Assembly (NCBI GenBank): GCA_002329365.1
Contig: DCUB01000004.1
Location: forward strand, 1-29,295
Length of the DNA stretch: 29,295 bases
Reading direction: 5' to 3'
From: Ruminococcaceae bacterium UBA1425
GTDB lineage: Bacteria > Bacillota > Clostridia > Oscillospirales > Acutalibacteraceae
Shown one piece after another: positions 7,317 to 15,535 of the stretch (the stretch's first letter is position 1; each line of letters starts with the position of its first letter). The notes under the pieces are model-generated. The model saw only the letters and a program-made list of their open reading frames with translations, did no database searches and was not told the origin of the DNA. Both the position numbers and the translations under genes were made by a program.

Positions 7317-8681
7317 GTGGCGGCACAAAAACAATCACAGTCAAAAAAGACACAGGCTAAGGCTGCCGCGTCAAAGCGCACGGCGGCTCCGGCTCCGCCC
7401 GCCTCCAAAAACGTCAACATCGTAAAAAACAAGCGTTTTAACAAGACGCTTATGCTGCTCGTCGTCACCGCCTTCCAGCTGCTTTCCTTTGCTCCCGTCA
7501 CGTTTGCCGACGGCGAGGCAAACATGAAGCTTGTCTACACCTTCGGCTCGTATATCGTAGCCGAGTGGCTTTATATCGCGGTTGCGGGAGCCGTCGCCAA
7601 AAGCGACGACTTCCAGCTTGAGATAATAGCCTTCCTGCTGTCGGGGATAGGTCTTGCCATCTGCGGCAGCATATACGACGAATACGCAGTAAAGCAGGTC
7701 GTTGCCATAGGTCTCGGACTCGGGACATTTACCGCTTTGACGCGGATATTAAAAAGCACGGATCTCGCTATGCTCCTGCGCATGCCCGTCGCGATAGCGT
7801 CGGTGGGGCTTCTTGTGCTCAACCTCGTACTCGCGAAAACGGTAAACGGAGCCTTAAACTGGATTCATTTAGGCTCGTTCTCGATACAGCCGTCCGAGCT
7901 TGTGAAAATCGCCTTCATCTTTGTAGGAGCTGCCACTCTCGAAAAGCTTCAGGCAACGAGGAGCCTTACAAAATACGTCGTTTTTTCCGTCGGCTGCGTC
8001 GGCGCGCTGTTTTTGATGCGAGACTTCGGAACGGCGCTTATTTTCTTTTTCACCTTCATAATTATAGCCTTTATGCGCTCCGGCGACATCAGAACCATAA
8101 TACTTGTCTGTACGGCGGCGCTGCTCGGCGCAATACTGATAGTATATTTTAAACCGTATGTCGCGACGCGCTTCGCCACATACCGCCACGCATGGGATTT
8201 TATAAACGACAGCGGCTTCCAGCAGACAAGGGTAATGATTTACAGCGCGAGCGGCGGGCTGCTCGGTCTCGGCATAGGGCAGGGAAAGCTTCGCACCGTC
8301 TTCGCGGCTTCTACCGACCTTGTGTTCGGAATGCTCTGCGAGGAGTGGGGAATTCTGCTCGCCGTGCTCGTCGTTCTTATTTTCGCGTTCATCGCCCTTT
8401 ACGCCGTCCGCGGCGCAAGAAAGGCTTCGTCAACCTTCTACTCTATCGCCGCCGTTTCCGCCGCGGGAATGCTTTTGTTCCAGCTTTGTCTTAACGTTTT
8501 CGGCGTAACTGACCTGCTGCCTATGACTGGCGTTACTCTGCCCTTCATCAGCAGGGGCGGAACAAGCCTTATCTGCTCGTGGGCTCTGTTCGCCTTCATA
8601 AAAAGCGTTTCCTTCAATATCGGCGATACAAGACCATACGGTAAATGGCCAGACATCGTGCCCGAAAGGAGAAGGCCGTGA
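7317..8681 (+). CDS. SEDS-family peptidoglycan polymerase (FtsW/RodA/SpoVE type)
   Basis: An integral membrane glycosyltransferase that polymerises lipid II into glycan strands, working with a class B penicillin-binding protein. The 454-aa protein has a basic, Ala/Lys-rich cytoplasmic tail (residues 1-40) and then about ten membrane segments. Family motifs are RDFGTALIFF, SGGLLGLGIGQG and LPFISRGGTSLI, the last with Arg where many members have Tyr. The GTG start at 7317 has AAGGAGG four bases upstream; spacing is short, but no better start is evident. The stop overlaps the GTG of the next gene (GTGA), which encodes the cognate transpeptidase. Whether it serves division or elongation cannot be told. 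Confidence 0.9.
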   Translation: MAAQKQSQSKKTQAKAAASKRTAAPAPPASKNVNIVKNKRFNKTLMLLVVTAFQLLSFAPVTFADGEANMKLVYTFGSYIVAEWLYIAVAGAVAKSDDFQLEIIAFLLSGIGLAICGSIYDEYAVKQVVAIGLGLGTFTALTRILKSTDLAMLLRMPVAIASVGLLVLNLVLAKTVNGALNWIHLGSFSIQPSELVKIAFIFVGAATLEKLQATRSLTKYVVFSVGCVGALFLMRDFGTALIFFFTFIIIAFMRSGDIRTIILVCTAALLGAILIVYFKPYVATRFATYRHAWDFINDSGFQQTRVMIYSASGGLLGLGIGQGKLRTVFAASTDLVFGMLCEEWGILLAVLVVLIFAFIALYAVRGARKASSTFYSIAAVSAAGMLLFQLCLNVFGVTDLLPMTGVTLPFISRGGTSLICSWALFAFIKSVSFNIGDTRPYGKWPDIVPERRRP

Positions 8682-10045
8682 ACAAAACTACTTTAAGGGG
8701 CTATGCCCTTGTCCCGCTTATTGTCGCCTTCATGGCGGGGATGATTTATCTTGTTTACATGTTCTTCGTAAACGGCTCGGCGTGGTCGTCAAACAAGGTT
8801 AACACCCACATCTACACGTCCGGCAGGATAACCACGGCGGGAGCGATTTACGACGCCAACGGCAAAACGCTCGCAAAGACGTCCGACGGCGAGAGGATAT
8901 TCAACAAAAGTCAATCCGTCCGCAAGGCGACGCTTCACATAGCCGGCGACCCCGCGGGAGTGATTTCAACGGGCGTCCACAACGTGTTCAAAAGCAAGCT
9001 TTCGGGCTACAGCTTCATAAACGGCATTTACACTTTAAAACGCTACGGCGGAGGAAACGACCTTACGCTCGCGCTTAACGCCGACGCCTGCGTCGCGGGG
9101 CTTAACGCGCTCGGTGGCTATAAAGGCACCATAGGCGTTTATAATTATAAAACAGGCGCTCTGCTGTGCTGCGTTTCATCACCGACATACGATATAAACA
9201 ATCCTCCGAAGGATATAACAGACCGGGAAAAATACGACGGCATATACTTAAACAGGCTGTTTTCGGGAGTATATACCCCCGGCTCTACCTTTAAGATTAT
9301 AACAGCCGTCTGCGCGCTTCAGAATATTCCCGACATCGAAGAAATGAGCTTCACCTGCCCCGGCGAAATCAAGATGAACGGCGGCAAACTTGTATGCATG
9401 AAAACCCACGGAGAGGTTACCTTTGAGGAGGCGCTTAACAAATCCTGTAACTGCGCCTTTGCTAAAATCGCCATGCAACTGGGAGCGGAAAGGCTCGGCG
9501 CCACGGCAAAGGAGCTCGGCTTCAACACGCCGCTTAGGGCCGACGGCGTCAGGCTCGCGATTAGCAGCTTCGACGTATCCGGCACAAACAACCTCGACCT
9601 TTCGTGGGCGGGAGTCGGTCAGTATACTACGCTTGTCAACCCCTGCCATATGCTCATGATAGCCGGAGCCATAGCAAACGGCGGACAGGGCATATCTCCG
9701 TATATAGTCGAAAAGATTACAAGCCGCTCGGGCGTTACCGTTTACAAGTCGATTTCAAAAAACTCGGCTATTTCCATTGACCCTGCCGTTGCCGTTAAAA
9801 TGAAGGAGCTTCTGCGGTCGAACGTAAAAAACCAGTACGGCGACGTCCGCTTCCCCGGGCTTTCGATGTGCGGCAAAACAGGCACCGCGGAGGTCGACGG
9901 AGATAAACCCCACTCCTGGTTTGTGGGCTTTTCCCAGCGCGAGGATCTGCCCCTCGCCGTAGTCGTCGTTGCCGAAAACGCGGGCTCGGGCAGCGGTATC
10001 GCCATGAGCGCGGCAAACGCCGTTTTGCAGTCGCTGAAAAGCTGA
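8678..10045 (+). CDS. class B penicillin-binding protein (transpeptidase), PbpA/FtsI-like
   Basis: A 455-aa membrane-anchored DD-transpeptidase that cross-links peptidoglycan. One N-terminal membrane segment (residues about 9-30) leads to a short dimerisation-type region with the GAIYDANGKTLA motif, then the transpeptidase domain. The active-site triad is clear: S203-T-F-K206, S256-C-N258 and K400-T-G402. It is compact for a class B enzyme, resembling PbpA-sized proteins. GTG at 8678 is chosen because AAGGAG lies 6 bases upstream and the start overlaps the SEDS stop, as expected for coupled translation. An in-frame ATG 33 bases earlier lies inside the SEDS gene. A terminator follows the stop. 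Confidence 0.93.
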   Translation: MNKTTLRGYALVPLIVAFMAGMIYLVYMFFVNGSAWSSNKVNTHIYTSGRITTAGAIYDANGKTLAKTSDGERIFNKSQSVRKATLHIAGDPAGVISTGVHNVFKSKLSGYSFINGIYTLKRYGGGNDLTLALNADACVAGLNALGGYKGTIGVYNYKTGALLCCVSSPTYDINNPPKDITDREKYDGIYLNRLFSGVYTPGSTFKIITAVCALQNIPDIEEMSFTCPGEIKMNGGKLVCMKTHGEVTFEEALNKSCNCAFAKIAMQLGAERLGATAKELGFNTPLRADGVRLAISSFDVSGTNNLDLSWAGVGQYTTLVNPCHMLMIAGAIANGGQGISPYIVEKITSRSGVTVYKSISKNSAISIDPAVAVKMKELLRSNVKNQYGDVRFPGLSMCGKTGTAEVDGDKPHSWFVGFSQREDLPLAVVVVAENAGSGSGIAMSAANAVLQSLKS

Positions 10046-10048
10046 AAA

Positions 10049-10092
10049 GCCGAAAGACAGATAAAACTGTTTTCGGCGTTGCATTTTATTTC
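10049..10092 (+). terminator. rho-independent-like terminator after the penicillin-binding protein
   Basis: GCCGAAAGACAG pairs with CTGTTTTCGGC through 7 + 4 base pairs with one bulged G, and the loop is ATAAAA. A moderately T-rich stretch follows. Confidence 0.6.
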
Positions 10093-10107
10093 ATAATATG
10101 GTATGCT
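10079..10107 (+). promoter_or_regulatory. promoter of the 66-aa gene
   Basis: TTGCAT, a 17-base spacer, TATGCT. It begins just after the terminator stem and lies about 30 bases before the ATG at 10138. Confidence 0.5.
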
Positions 10108-10137
10108 CTTTATGATTTTATATGAGGAGTTGCTGAA

Positions 10138-10338
10138 ATGGATAAAGTATTCAATTTTTTCAAGGAGTATTTCGCCGATTTTATCGGAGGGTATTTTAAG
10201 GACTTCAGCTTTGACACGGTAAAGGATATTTTTAACGGTATTGTCGACTACTTCAAAAATTTCAAGACAAGCAATCTGTACAGGTTCGGCGATATGATAG
10301 TAGCTATCGTAACGCTGTTCATAGTCATTTTCAAATAG
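10138..10338 (+). CDS. 66-aa membrane-associated small protein
   Basis: The first 45 residues are Phe- and charge-rich, with repeated aromatic/acidic patterns (FNFFKEYFADF, YFKDFSFDTVKDIF, DYFKNFK) that suggest amphipathic helices. Residues about 50-65 (GDMIVAIVTLFIVIF) are one membrane segment, ending in Lys. GAGGAG lies about 9 bases before ATG, and the gene has its own promoter and an upstream terminator, so it is likely real. I do not recognise the family. It could be a small envelope protein or a regulator of the preceding cell-wall pair; that is a guess. Confidence 0.7.
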   Translation: MDKVFNFFKEYFADFIGGYFKDFSFDTVKDIFNGIVDYFKNFKTSNLYRFGDMIVAIVTLFIVIFK

Positions 10339-10339
10339 T

Positions 10340-10759
10340 TCAGCGTCTGCTTTTCTTCCTTCTCAGGTTTACTGCGGAAACTCCTCCTGCCGCGCCGCCC
10401 AAAAGCATTATCGCCGCGGCTATCAGCATATTCTGCCCGAGCGAGCCCGAGGCTATCGCGGAGACGGCGGCTATAACAATCAATATCGGCAAAACCGAAA
10501 GGGCGCCCACGGGGACGCCTTTTTTTCGTGCCGGTCTTACGGCGGCAAAGCCGGATACAAAAGCCGCCAGCGCCGCCGAGGCAAAGGCAAAAACAGCCAG
10601 CAGGGAGCTGTCGATGTCAAACCTCAATATTACGCGCGAGAAAATAAGGAGAAGAAGAAAAAACACAACTGTTCCCAGGGCGGAGCCCTTAAGCACCGTT
10701 ATCGCGAACTTTTTTCTTCCGCTGTCTTCCTTGCCTCTTTTGCTTTGTCTGACGGACAT
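10340..10759 (-). CDS. TIGR04086 / YrzE-like membrane protein
   Basis: A 139-aa protein with a basic N-terminus (residues 1-20), four hydrophobic segments (about 22-45, 50-75, 83-103, 108-128) and a basic C-terminus (RRKKSRR). This layout and its position after yajC match the TIGR04086 (DUF3792) family, whose B. subtilis member yrzE also neighbours yajC. Function is unknown. Its ribosome binding site AGGGGG lies inside the downstream arm of a 12-base-pair hairpin (10766-10803), so translation may be limited by RNA structure. It ends head-to-head with the 66-aa gene, only one base away. Confidence 0.8.
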   Translation of the reverse strand: MSVRQSKRGKEDSGRKKFAITVLKGSALGTVVFFLLLLIFSRVILRFDIDSSLLAVFAFASAALAAFVSGFAAVRPARKKGVPVGALSVLPILIVIAAVSAIASGSLGQNMLIAAAIMLLGGAAGGVSAVNLRRKKSRR

Positions 10760-10765
10760 AAATAA

Positions 10766-10803
10766 TCCCCCTCATATCGTTTCCGTAATTAATATGAGGG
10801 GGA
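10766..10803 (-). promoter_or_regulatory. hairpin covering the ribosome binding site of the TIGR04086 gene
   Basis: Perfect inverted repeat TCCCCCTCATAT ... ATATGAGGGGGA (12 base pairs, 14-base loop) between yajC and the next gene. In the minus-strand transcript the downstream arm contains the AGGGGG ribosome binding site for the ATG at 10759. It has no T-run on that strand, so it is not a standard terminator. Confidence 0.65.
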
Positions 10804-10824
10804 GCTTGTTTTTATGTCTTGATA

Positions 10825-11304
10825 TCAGTCGGAGAGACCTTCGTCGTCGCTGCGTTTTTTCTTTGATTTCTTTCTTGAAGAAGCGCTTTTTTCCCTGCTC
10901 TCCTCCATTCTCGCCTGCTTTTCCGCCTCCTGAGCCTCTCTTGCCGCCTGCCTTTCAGCCTCAAGCTTCTCGTTTGCCGTGTTGTTTGTTCTGACAGCCT
11001 GGCGCTCTATTTTAAGCTTGTTTCTGTCGGCGCCCGTTTCGATAACAATGGCGTCGTCCTTAACAGTAACGACTTTGCCGATTATGCCGCCTATCGTGGT
11101 GACTTCGTCGCCTATCTGAATGTTGTCGCGCAGCGCCTGTTCTTCCTTTTGCCTCTTTTTCTGCGGCCTTAATATTGTCAGGTAAAAAAAGCCTAACATT
11201 AAGGCAAGGAATATAATCATTGACGAGCCGCCGCCCTTTGTGGCAGCCGCGTTTCCGGTGCCCGTAGCGCCGCCCATTCCCGCGAAAAGAGTAATGAAAT
11301 CCAT
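10825..11304 (-). CDS. yajC: preprotein translocase accessory subunit YajC
   Basis: YajC is a single-pass membrane protein that associates with the SecDF-YidC part of the Sec translocon. Residues about 1-25 are Gly/Ala-rich and precede one membrane helix (MIIFLALMLGFFYLTI). The family signature LRPQKKRQKE, then IQIGDEVTTIGGIIGKV, follows. The 159-aa protein is longer than usual because of a charged Glu/Ala/Arg/Lys coil of about 60 residues at the C-terminus. ATG at 11304 has GGAGG 9 bases upstream; the open frame extends further, but those codons cover the promoter. It has its own strong promoter and lies 88 bases after the four-cysteine gene. Confidence 0.93.
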   Translation of the reverse strand: MDFITLFAGMGGATGTGNAAATKGGGSSMIIFLALMLGFFYLTILRPQKKRQKEEQALRDNIQIGDEVTTIGGIIGKVVTVKDDAIVIETGADRNKLKIERQAVRTNNTANEKLEAERQAAREAQEAEKQARMEESREKSASSRKKSKKKRSDDEGLSD

Positions 11305-11341
11305 TTCTTTTAACCTCCAAACAATAGTAAACAACAGGACT

Positions 11342-11370
11342 ATTATAACGTGAGGCGCCATATAATGCAA
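11342..11370 (-). promoter_or_regulatory. yajC promoter
   Basis: On the reverse strand: TTGCAT, exactly 17 bases, then TATAAT. The same hexamers and spacing recur at the SRP RNA promoter (29156-29184). Confidence 0.75.
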
Positions 11371-11392
11371 GAACTTTTTAGAAGCCGCCGTT

Positions 11393-11629
11393 TCAGTCGA
11401 TTTTATCGAGGTCAAGCGAGAAATCGGACTCTGAAAATTCGGGCAGACGTGCCTTTTTCGGCGGGTTGCGCTTTAGCGCGTCGTACTCGAAGGCGCGGCA
11501 GCGTGAGTCGGGCAGCATAACGCCGTAACGGACGCAGACGACGCTTTCGCCGTCGGGAGAAGGCGTTCCGACGGCGCAGTAAATGCATTTCGGCTCTATT
11601 TCCTTATTGTTAAACAATTTTTGCCTCAT
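11393..11629 (-). CDS. 78-aa protein with four cysteines, possible metal binding
   Basis: The N-terminal half holds KCIYCAVG, then a Cys in SVVCVRYG and another in DSRCRAFEYDALKRNPPK: two near pairs spaced like a small zinc or iron-sulfur site. The C-terminal part is acidic. I recall similar short proteins in Clostridia but know of no assigned function. The ATG at 11629 is preferred over an in-frame ATG at 11656, because GGAGG lies 9 bases before it and inside the longer reading. It has its own promoter and runs toward yajC. Confidence 0.75.
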   Translation of the reverse strand: MRQKLFNNKEIEPKCIYCAVGTPSPDGESVVCVRYGVMLPDSRCRAFEYDALKRNPPKKARLPEFSESDFSLDLDKID

Positions 11630-11659
11630 TAAACATGACCTCCGAAATAAGTTCATATT

Positions 11660-11688
11660 ATTTTATCACAAAAGACTGTAACAGGCAA
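11660..11688 (-). promoter_or_regulatory. promoter of the four-cysteine gene
   Basis: On the reverse strand: TTGCCT, 17 bases, TAAAAT, about 30 bases before the ATG at 11629. It is back-to-back with the promoter at 11699. Confidence 0.6.
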
Positions 11689-11698
11689 GAAGTATTAT

Positions 11699-11727
11699 TT
11701 GACTCCTTCGTTCTGTTGTGCTATTAT
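11699..11727 (+). promoter_or_regulatory. promoter of the serine hydrolase gene
   Basis: TTGACT, 17 bases, TATTAT, with transcription expected near 11734, about 25 bases before the GTG start. Confidence 0.7.
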
Positions 11728-11758
11728 TATTCTGCATTAAAATAACCGAGGTGATACC

Positions 11759-13204
11759 GTGAGGCGGAAGCTGAAAACGATAGTTATATCCTTTGCCGCG
11801 ATTGTTCCGCTTACGGCAGTTTCGTTTATATTCGTCGTCTGCTCTTTTTCCGATGTCAATGCGGGAAAATCCGGCAACGCCGGCGAAACGCTTGCAATCA
11901 CGGAAGCGGTAAGCGAAACAATCTCCGAAACAACCGCAGTATTACAAAAAGAAACGGAGACGGAGAAAACAACCGTCACAGAAGCAGATATAACGAAGAA
12001 AAAAGCGGCTGAAACAACAACGCGGGAGGAAACGGCATCGTCGCAGCCCGTTCCCGCTCCGTTAAAAAGCTATACGCGGACAAAGTATTACGCGGACTCC
12101 GTAAGGCTGATGGACGAATCCGAGCGTTCGTTCGAGGACGATTTTTGTCTTAAGATAGAGGATATATGCAAGCGTTTTTCAACAGTCGGGTTTTCGCTTG
12201 TTATTTTCAAAGACGGCGAGGAGCTTTATTCGCAGGTTTACGGGCTTGCCGACAGGGAAAAGGGAATCCCCGTCGATGAAAACACGAAGTTCCGCGTTGC
12301 TTCAATGTCAAAGTTCGCAACGGGCATACTCATAATGAAGCTTGTTTCCGAGGGCAAGGCCGACCTTGACGCCGACATATCGGAATACACGGGCGTTAGA
12401 ATCCGCTCGCCGTACTATGAGGACGTCGTCATAACGCCGAGAATGCTCATGAACCACTCGTCGTCCATTGTGGACGGCGACTGGGCGTTTACAAAGGGAA
12501 CAGCGCTTTCCGAAATGTTTAAAAAGGGAAGCAAAGCGTATTTCTCGACATATAAGCCCGGCTCGACATATATATACAGTAATTTCGGCGCATCGCTTTT
12601 AACGTGCCTTATCGAAAAGGCGTCGGGCTGCCACTTTGTGGAGTATTCGCAGTCCGCGCTGATGAAGCCGCTGGGGCTTGACGCGGCATACAGCATATCT
12701 CAGATTAAGGACAGGGACAGCGTTGCAGAAATGTATGTTGATGGCGAGCTGTTCAAGAGCCAGAAAACAAAGAGCGCGACGACGGCAGGCTGCCTTAATA
12801 CTCCGCTCGGTGAATATTTTCAGCTTTCCTTCGGCAACCTGATGATATCGCCGCGCGACATGTCAAAGCTCGCGATGATTCTTGCGGGCGACGGAACATA
12901 CGAGGGGGTGCGCGTTCTGCCGGAGGAAGCCGTCGGGGTGATGAACAGAAAGGTCGAGGGAAGCGGCTCGCCGTGGGGGCTGATGCAGAAAATAGTCGAC
13001 GGCAGGCTTGTAAAGGGAAGGACGCTGCACGGGCACAACGGCGAGGCATACGGATACATAGGCAGCGTCTATTACGACCGTGAGGATAAGACGGGCTTTG
13101 TATATATGACAAACGGCTGCAGGCACTCCGGCGGCGAAAACACTTACGCTATAACAGAGGCTGTCGCGCGCGCCGTTTATAAGGATTACATAGATAAGCT
13201 TTAA
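11759..13204 (+). CDS. extracytoplasmic serine hydrolase, beta-lactamase / DD-peptidase fold
   Basis: A 481-aa protein of the class C beta-lactamase-like family (PF00144). An N-terminal membrane segment (residues about 6-28) is followed by a Thr/Glu-rich spacer to about residue 100, placing the catalytic domain outside the cell. Catalytic motifs are S182-M-S-K185, Y273-S-N275 and H426-N-G428 (in LHGHNGEAYG). Family members include D-Ala-D-Ala carboxypeptidases, esterases and beta-lactamases; the substrate is not predictable. GTG at 11759 has GAGGTG about 5 bases upstream. It is a single-gene unit with its own promoter and a strong terminator. Confidence 0.87.
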   Translation: MRRKLKTIVISFAAIVPLTAVSFIFVVCSFSDVNAGKSGNAGETLAITEAVSETISETTAVLQKETETEKTTVTEADITKKKAAETTTREETASSQPVPAPLKSYTRTKYYADSVRLMDESERSFEDDFCLKIEDICKRFSTVGFSLVIFKDGEELYSQVYGLADREKGIPVDENTKFRVASMSKFATGILIMKLVSEGKADLDADISEYTGVRIRSPYYEDVVITPRMLMNHSSSIVDGDWAFTKGTALSEMFKKGSKAYFSTYKPGSTYIYSNFGASLLTCLIEKASGCHFVEYSQSALMKPLGLDAAYSISQIKDRDSVAEMYVDGELFKSQKTKSATTAGCLNTPLGEYFQLSFGNLMISPRDMSKLAMILAGDGTYEGVRVLPEEAVGVMNRKVEGSGSPWGLMQKIVDGRLVKGRTLHGHNGEAYGYIGSVYYDREDKTGFVYMTNGCRHSGGENTYAITEAVARAVYKDYIDKL

Positions 13205-13213
13205 GGCAACGCC

Positions 13214-13264
13214 GCCGCGCCGAAGGAGGCCTTTGGCCCTCCGGCGCGGCATTTTTATTTTTTT
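13214..13264 (+). terminator. strong rho-independent terminator
   Basis: GCCGCGCC (13214-13221) pairs with GGCGCGGC (13243-13250), with inner GGAGG/CCTCC pairing, and is followed by a run of T broken by one A. Confidence 0.9.
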
Positions 13265-13266
13265 CG

Positions 13267-13295
13267 TTGAAACCAGCCGCGCGTTGTTATATACT
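13267..13295 (+). promoter_or_regulatory. promoter of the pnuC-like operon
   Basis: TTGAAA, 17 bases, TATACT, starting three bases after the preceding terminator and about 45 bases before the ATG at 13340. Confidence 0.55.
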
Positions 13296-13339
13296 TATTT
13301 CATTGAAAATCTATGAAGAAAATATAAAAGGAATAAGAA

Positions 13340-14023
13340 ATGAACAATAATTCAACCCGCAAAAAGGAAGTTGTAAATTACATATTCATGGCGGTGACGT
13401 TTGCGGGGCTTGTTTTAACGGCTGTCATCTTCCGGCAGAGGTTTATAAAGCTGCTGCCGTGTCTCATCTCGCTTTCAGTAATGCTGCTCCAGTCAAGGGC
13501 AAACCGTTACGGCTTTCTGTTGGGCGGGCTGAACTCTCTTTTATACGCCGTCGGCTACTACATGCTCGGGCTTTACAGCTCAATGGCATATGCCGTTGTT
13601 TTTTCCTTTCCGATGCAGACGGCGACGTTTATCAGGTGGAGCAGACGTCCGTACAAAAAATCCACTGTAATGCGCAGAGCCGGCGCAAAAGCGAGGGCAA
13701 CAGCCGCCGCGGTCTTTATTGTGCTGTGGACGGTCTGTTACTTTGTTCTTCGTTATTTCGGCTCGTCATATATCCTTTTTGACAATACGGTTACGCTCCT
13801 CGGAACGGCGGTAACGTTTCTCACCCTTTTCGCGTTCCTTGAGGCTAACTATATCTCGGCGTTGTGCGCCGCTGTTAACCTCGTCATGTTTATTGTCAAA
13901 TCCTTTAAAGAGCCTGAAAACATCACCTATGTGATTTACCAGGTCTACGCACTGATACGTGTTATAGAGGCGCTTATAAACTGGAAAAGGATTTACACAG
14001 AGCAGCAATCAATTAAAACGTAA
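13340..14023 (+). CDS. PnuC-like vitamin/nucleoside transporter
   Basis: A 227-aa membrane protein with about seven hydrophobic segments. The stretch SRANRYGFLLGGLNSLLYAVGYY, and later FLEANYISALCAAVNLVMF and a terminal W, have the repeat pattern of PnuC, which carries nicotinamide riboside by facilitated diffusion (relatives carry riboflavin or thiamine). The exact substrate cannot be read. GGAATAAGAA precedes ATG. It lies 16 bases before a glycosidase-like gene, an unusual partner that gives no support for an NAD-salvage role. No riboswitch was recognised in its short leader. Confidence 0.72.
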   Translation: MNNNSTRKKEVVNYIFMAVTFAGLVLTAVIFRQRFIKLLPCLISLSVMLLQSRANRYGFLLGGLNSLLYAVGYYMLGLYSSMAYAVVFSFPMQTATFIRWSRRPYKKSTVMRRAGAKARATAAAVFIVLWTVCYFVLRYFGSSYILFDNTVTLLGTAVTFLTLFAFLEANYISALCAAVNLVMFIVKSFKEPENITYVIYQVYALIRVIEALINWKRIYTEQQSIKT

Positions 14024-14039
14024 AGCGAGGTAAAAAATT

Positions 14040-15431
14040 ATGGCCGTACTGAAAGCTGTTCCCTTAGATATCGGCAGGCGAACGGAACTCATGGTCGACA
14101 CTTTTCTTTTGGAGTCGTGGGAGGGGCTTCGCTTCAGGCAGGAGCACCCGACGCCCGCGGAAAAAAGTGTGCTCCTCGACAAGCCATGGAACAGCGCGAA
14201 GGGGAGCGGAGTTTACAACTGCGTCGTTAAGGACGGCGATGAATACAGGCTGTATTACCGCGGAATGATGACGGAGATTAAGAACGACGAGGACGACAAC
14301 CAGTGCTTCTGCTTAGCCGTGAGCAGCGACGGAATCCACTGGGAAGAGCCTTTGCTCGACGTGCTGGAGTGGAACGGTCAGAAAACCAATGTTGTATTTT
14401 ACGGCTCGTTGTTCGCGCATAACTTCTGCGTTTTTATCGACACAAACCCGTCATGCGTGCCAGAGGAAAAATACAAGGCGGTGGCCGGTCATTCAAGTAC
14501 GGGCGGGCTTTTTGCCTTTGTTTCCGAAGACGGAATCCACTGGCGGAAGAAATTCGATTTCCCCATTATTACAGACGGCGCGTTCGACTCGCAAAACGAG
14601 GTGTTTTACGACAATTTCAGGAATGAATACGTCTGTTATTCGAGAAGCGTTGTAAAGATGTACGCGGGCGCCGGCAAATATCATAACATTAGGTGTATTC
14701 AAAGCTGCCGCTCAGAGGATTTTCTTCACTGGACACAGCAGGTACAAAACATTTATGAGGAAGGCAAGCCGACGGAGCAGTATTATACAAACGCCGTAAC
14801 GCCGGTTCCGGGCGCGGAGCATATTTTTGTAGCTTTCCCGATGCGCTTTTTCCCCGACAGGGAGAAGATATCCTCAACCTCAATGCCGGAGTACGGTCAG
14901 AGAGAAAACGGCGTTTCAGACAGTGCTTTTCTCGCGTCACACGACGGCATACACTGGCACAGGGGAGAGCTTACGTCGTTCATAACGCCCTGTATGGACC
15001 CCAAGGTGTGGACGCAGCGGAATTTTATAACGGCGCACGGCATAGCAAAAACGGCGGACGACGAGTTTTCGATTTACGTCAACGAGCATTACGACTGGCC
15101 CGACAGCTATATAAGGCGCTATACGCTGCCGCGAAACCGTTTCATGTCGCTGACAGGCGACTGGAACGGCGGCACGCTTGTCACAAAGCCGTTTTGCTTT
15201 GAAGGCGGCACGCTTTTCATCAACTACGCGACAGACGCCGCGGGCAGCGTTGTTGTGCGCCTTACGGACGACGACGGCAACACCGCGGTGTCAGAGGAGA
15301 TTTTCGGCAATTCGCTTGACGAGGCGGTGGAATTCGGAGGAAGTACGGACGTTTCGGCATTCAGCGGAAAAAGCGTGGCAATGGAGATAACAATAAAAAA
15401 CGGAAGCTTGTACGGCTTCCGCTTTGAGTAA
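14040..15431 (+). CDS. five-bladed beta-propeller glycosidase-like protein (GH32/GH43 superfamily)
   Basis: A 463-aa protein with repeated blade signatures: SSDGIHWEEP (residues about 97-106), SEDGIHWRKKF (about 163-173), RSEDFLHW and SHDGIHWHRG. These Ser/Asp-G-I-H-W turns mark beta-propellers of the GH43/GH32/GH130 clan. The last 100 residues look like a beta-sandwich. No signal peptide is seen, so it probably acts on an imported sugar or glycoside. The catalytic acids cannot be assigned confidently. GCGAGG lies 9 bases before ATG. It follows the PnuC-like gene by 16 bases and lies near an FAD oxidoreductase of a kind often found with polysaccharide-use genes. Confidence 0.7.
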   Translation: MAVLKAVPLDIGRRTELMVDTFLLESWEGLRFRQEHPTPAEKSVLLDKPWNSAKGSGVYNCVVKDGDEYRLYYRGMMTEIKNDEDDNQCFCLAVSSDGIHWEEPLLDVLEWNGQKTNVVFYGSLFAHNFCVFIDTNPSCVPEEKYKAVAGHSSTGGLFAFVSEDGIHWRKKFDFPIITDGAFDSQNEVFYDNFRNEYVCYSRSVVKMYAGAGKYHNIRCIQSCRSEDFLHWTQQVQNIYEEGKPTEQYYTNAVTPVPGAEHIFVAFPMRFFPDREKISSTSMPEYGQRENGVSDSAFLASHDGIHWHRGELTSFITPCMDPKVWTQRNFITAHGIAKTADDEFSIYVNEHYDWPDSYIRRYTLPRNRFMSLTGDWNGGTLVTKPFCFEGGTLFINYATDAAGSVVVRLTDDDGNTAVSEEIFGNSLDEAVEFGGSTDVSAFSGKSVAMEITIKNGSLYGFRFE

Positions 15432-15492
15432 ACACTTATGTCGAAACTGCTTTGTATTGAAGGGCACCGCTTGCCTTTAATGCAAAACGGTG

Positions 15493-15530
15493 AAAAAACT
15501 GCGTAGGGAACGGTCTTGACCGTTCCTTAC
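15493..15530. repeat. GGAACGGTC hairpin repeat, copy 1
   Basis: GTAGGGAACGGTC-TT-GACCGTTCCTTAC is a 13-base-pair stem with one G-T pair. It lies between convergent genes. Read on the minus strand, six T follow after four bases (15498-15493), so it may also terminate the HAD gene. Copies 2 and 3 are at 21431 and 21763. Confidence 0.75.
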
Positions 15531-15535
15531 GATAA

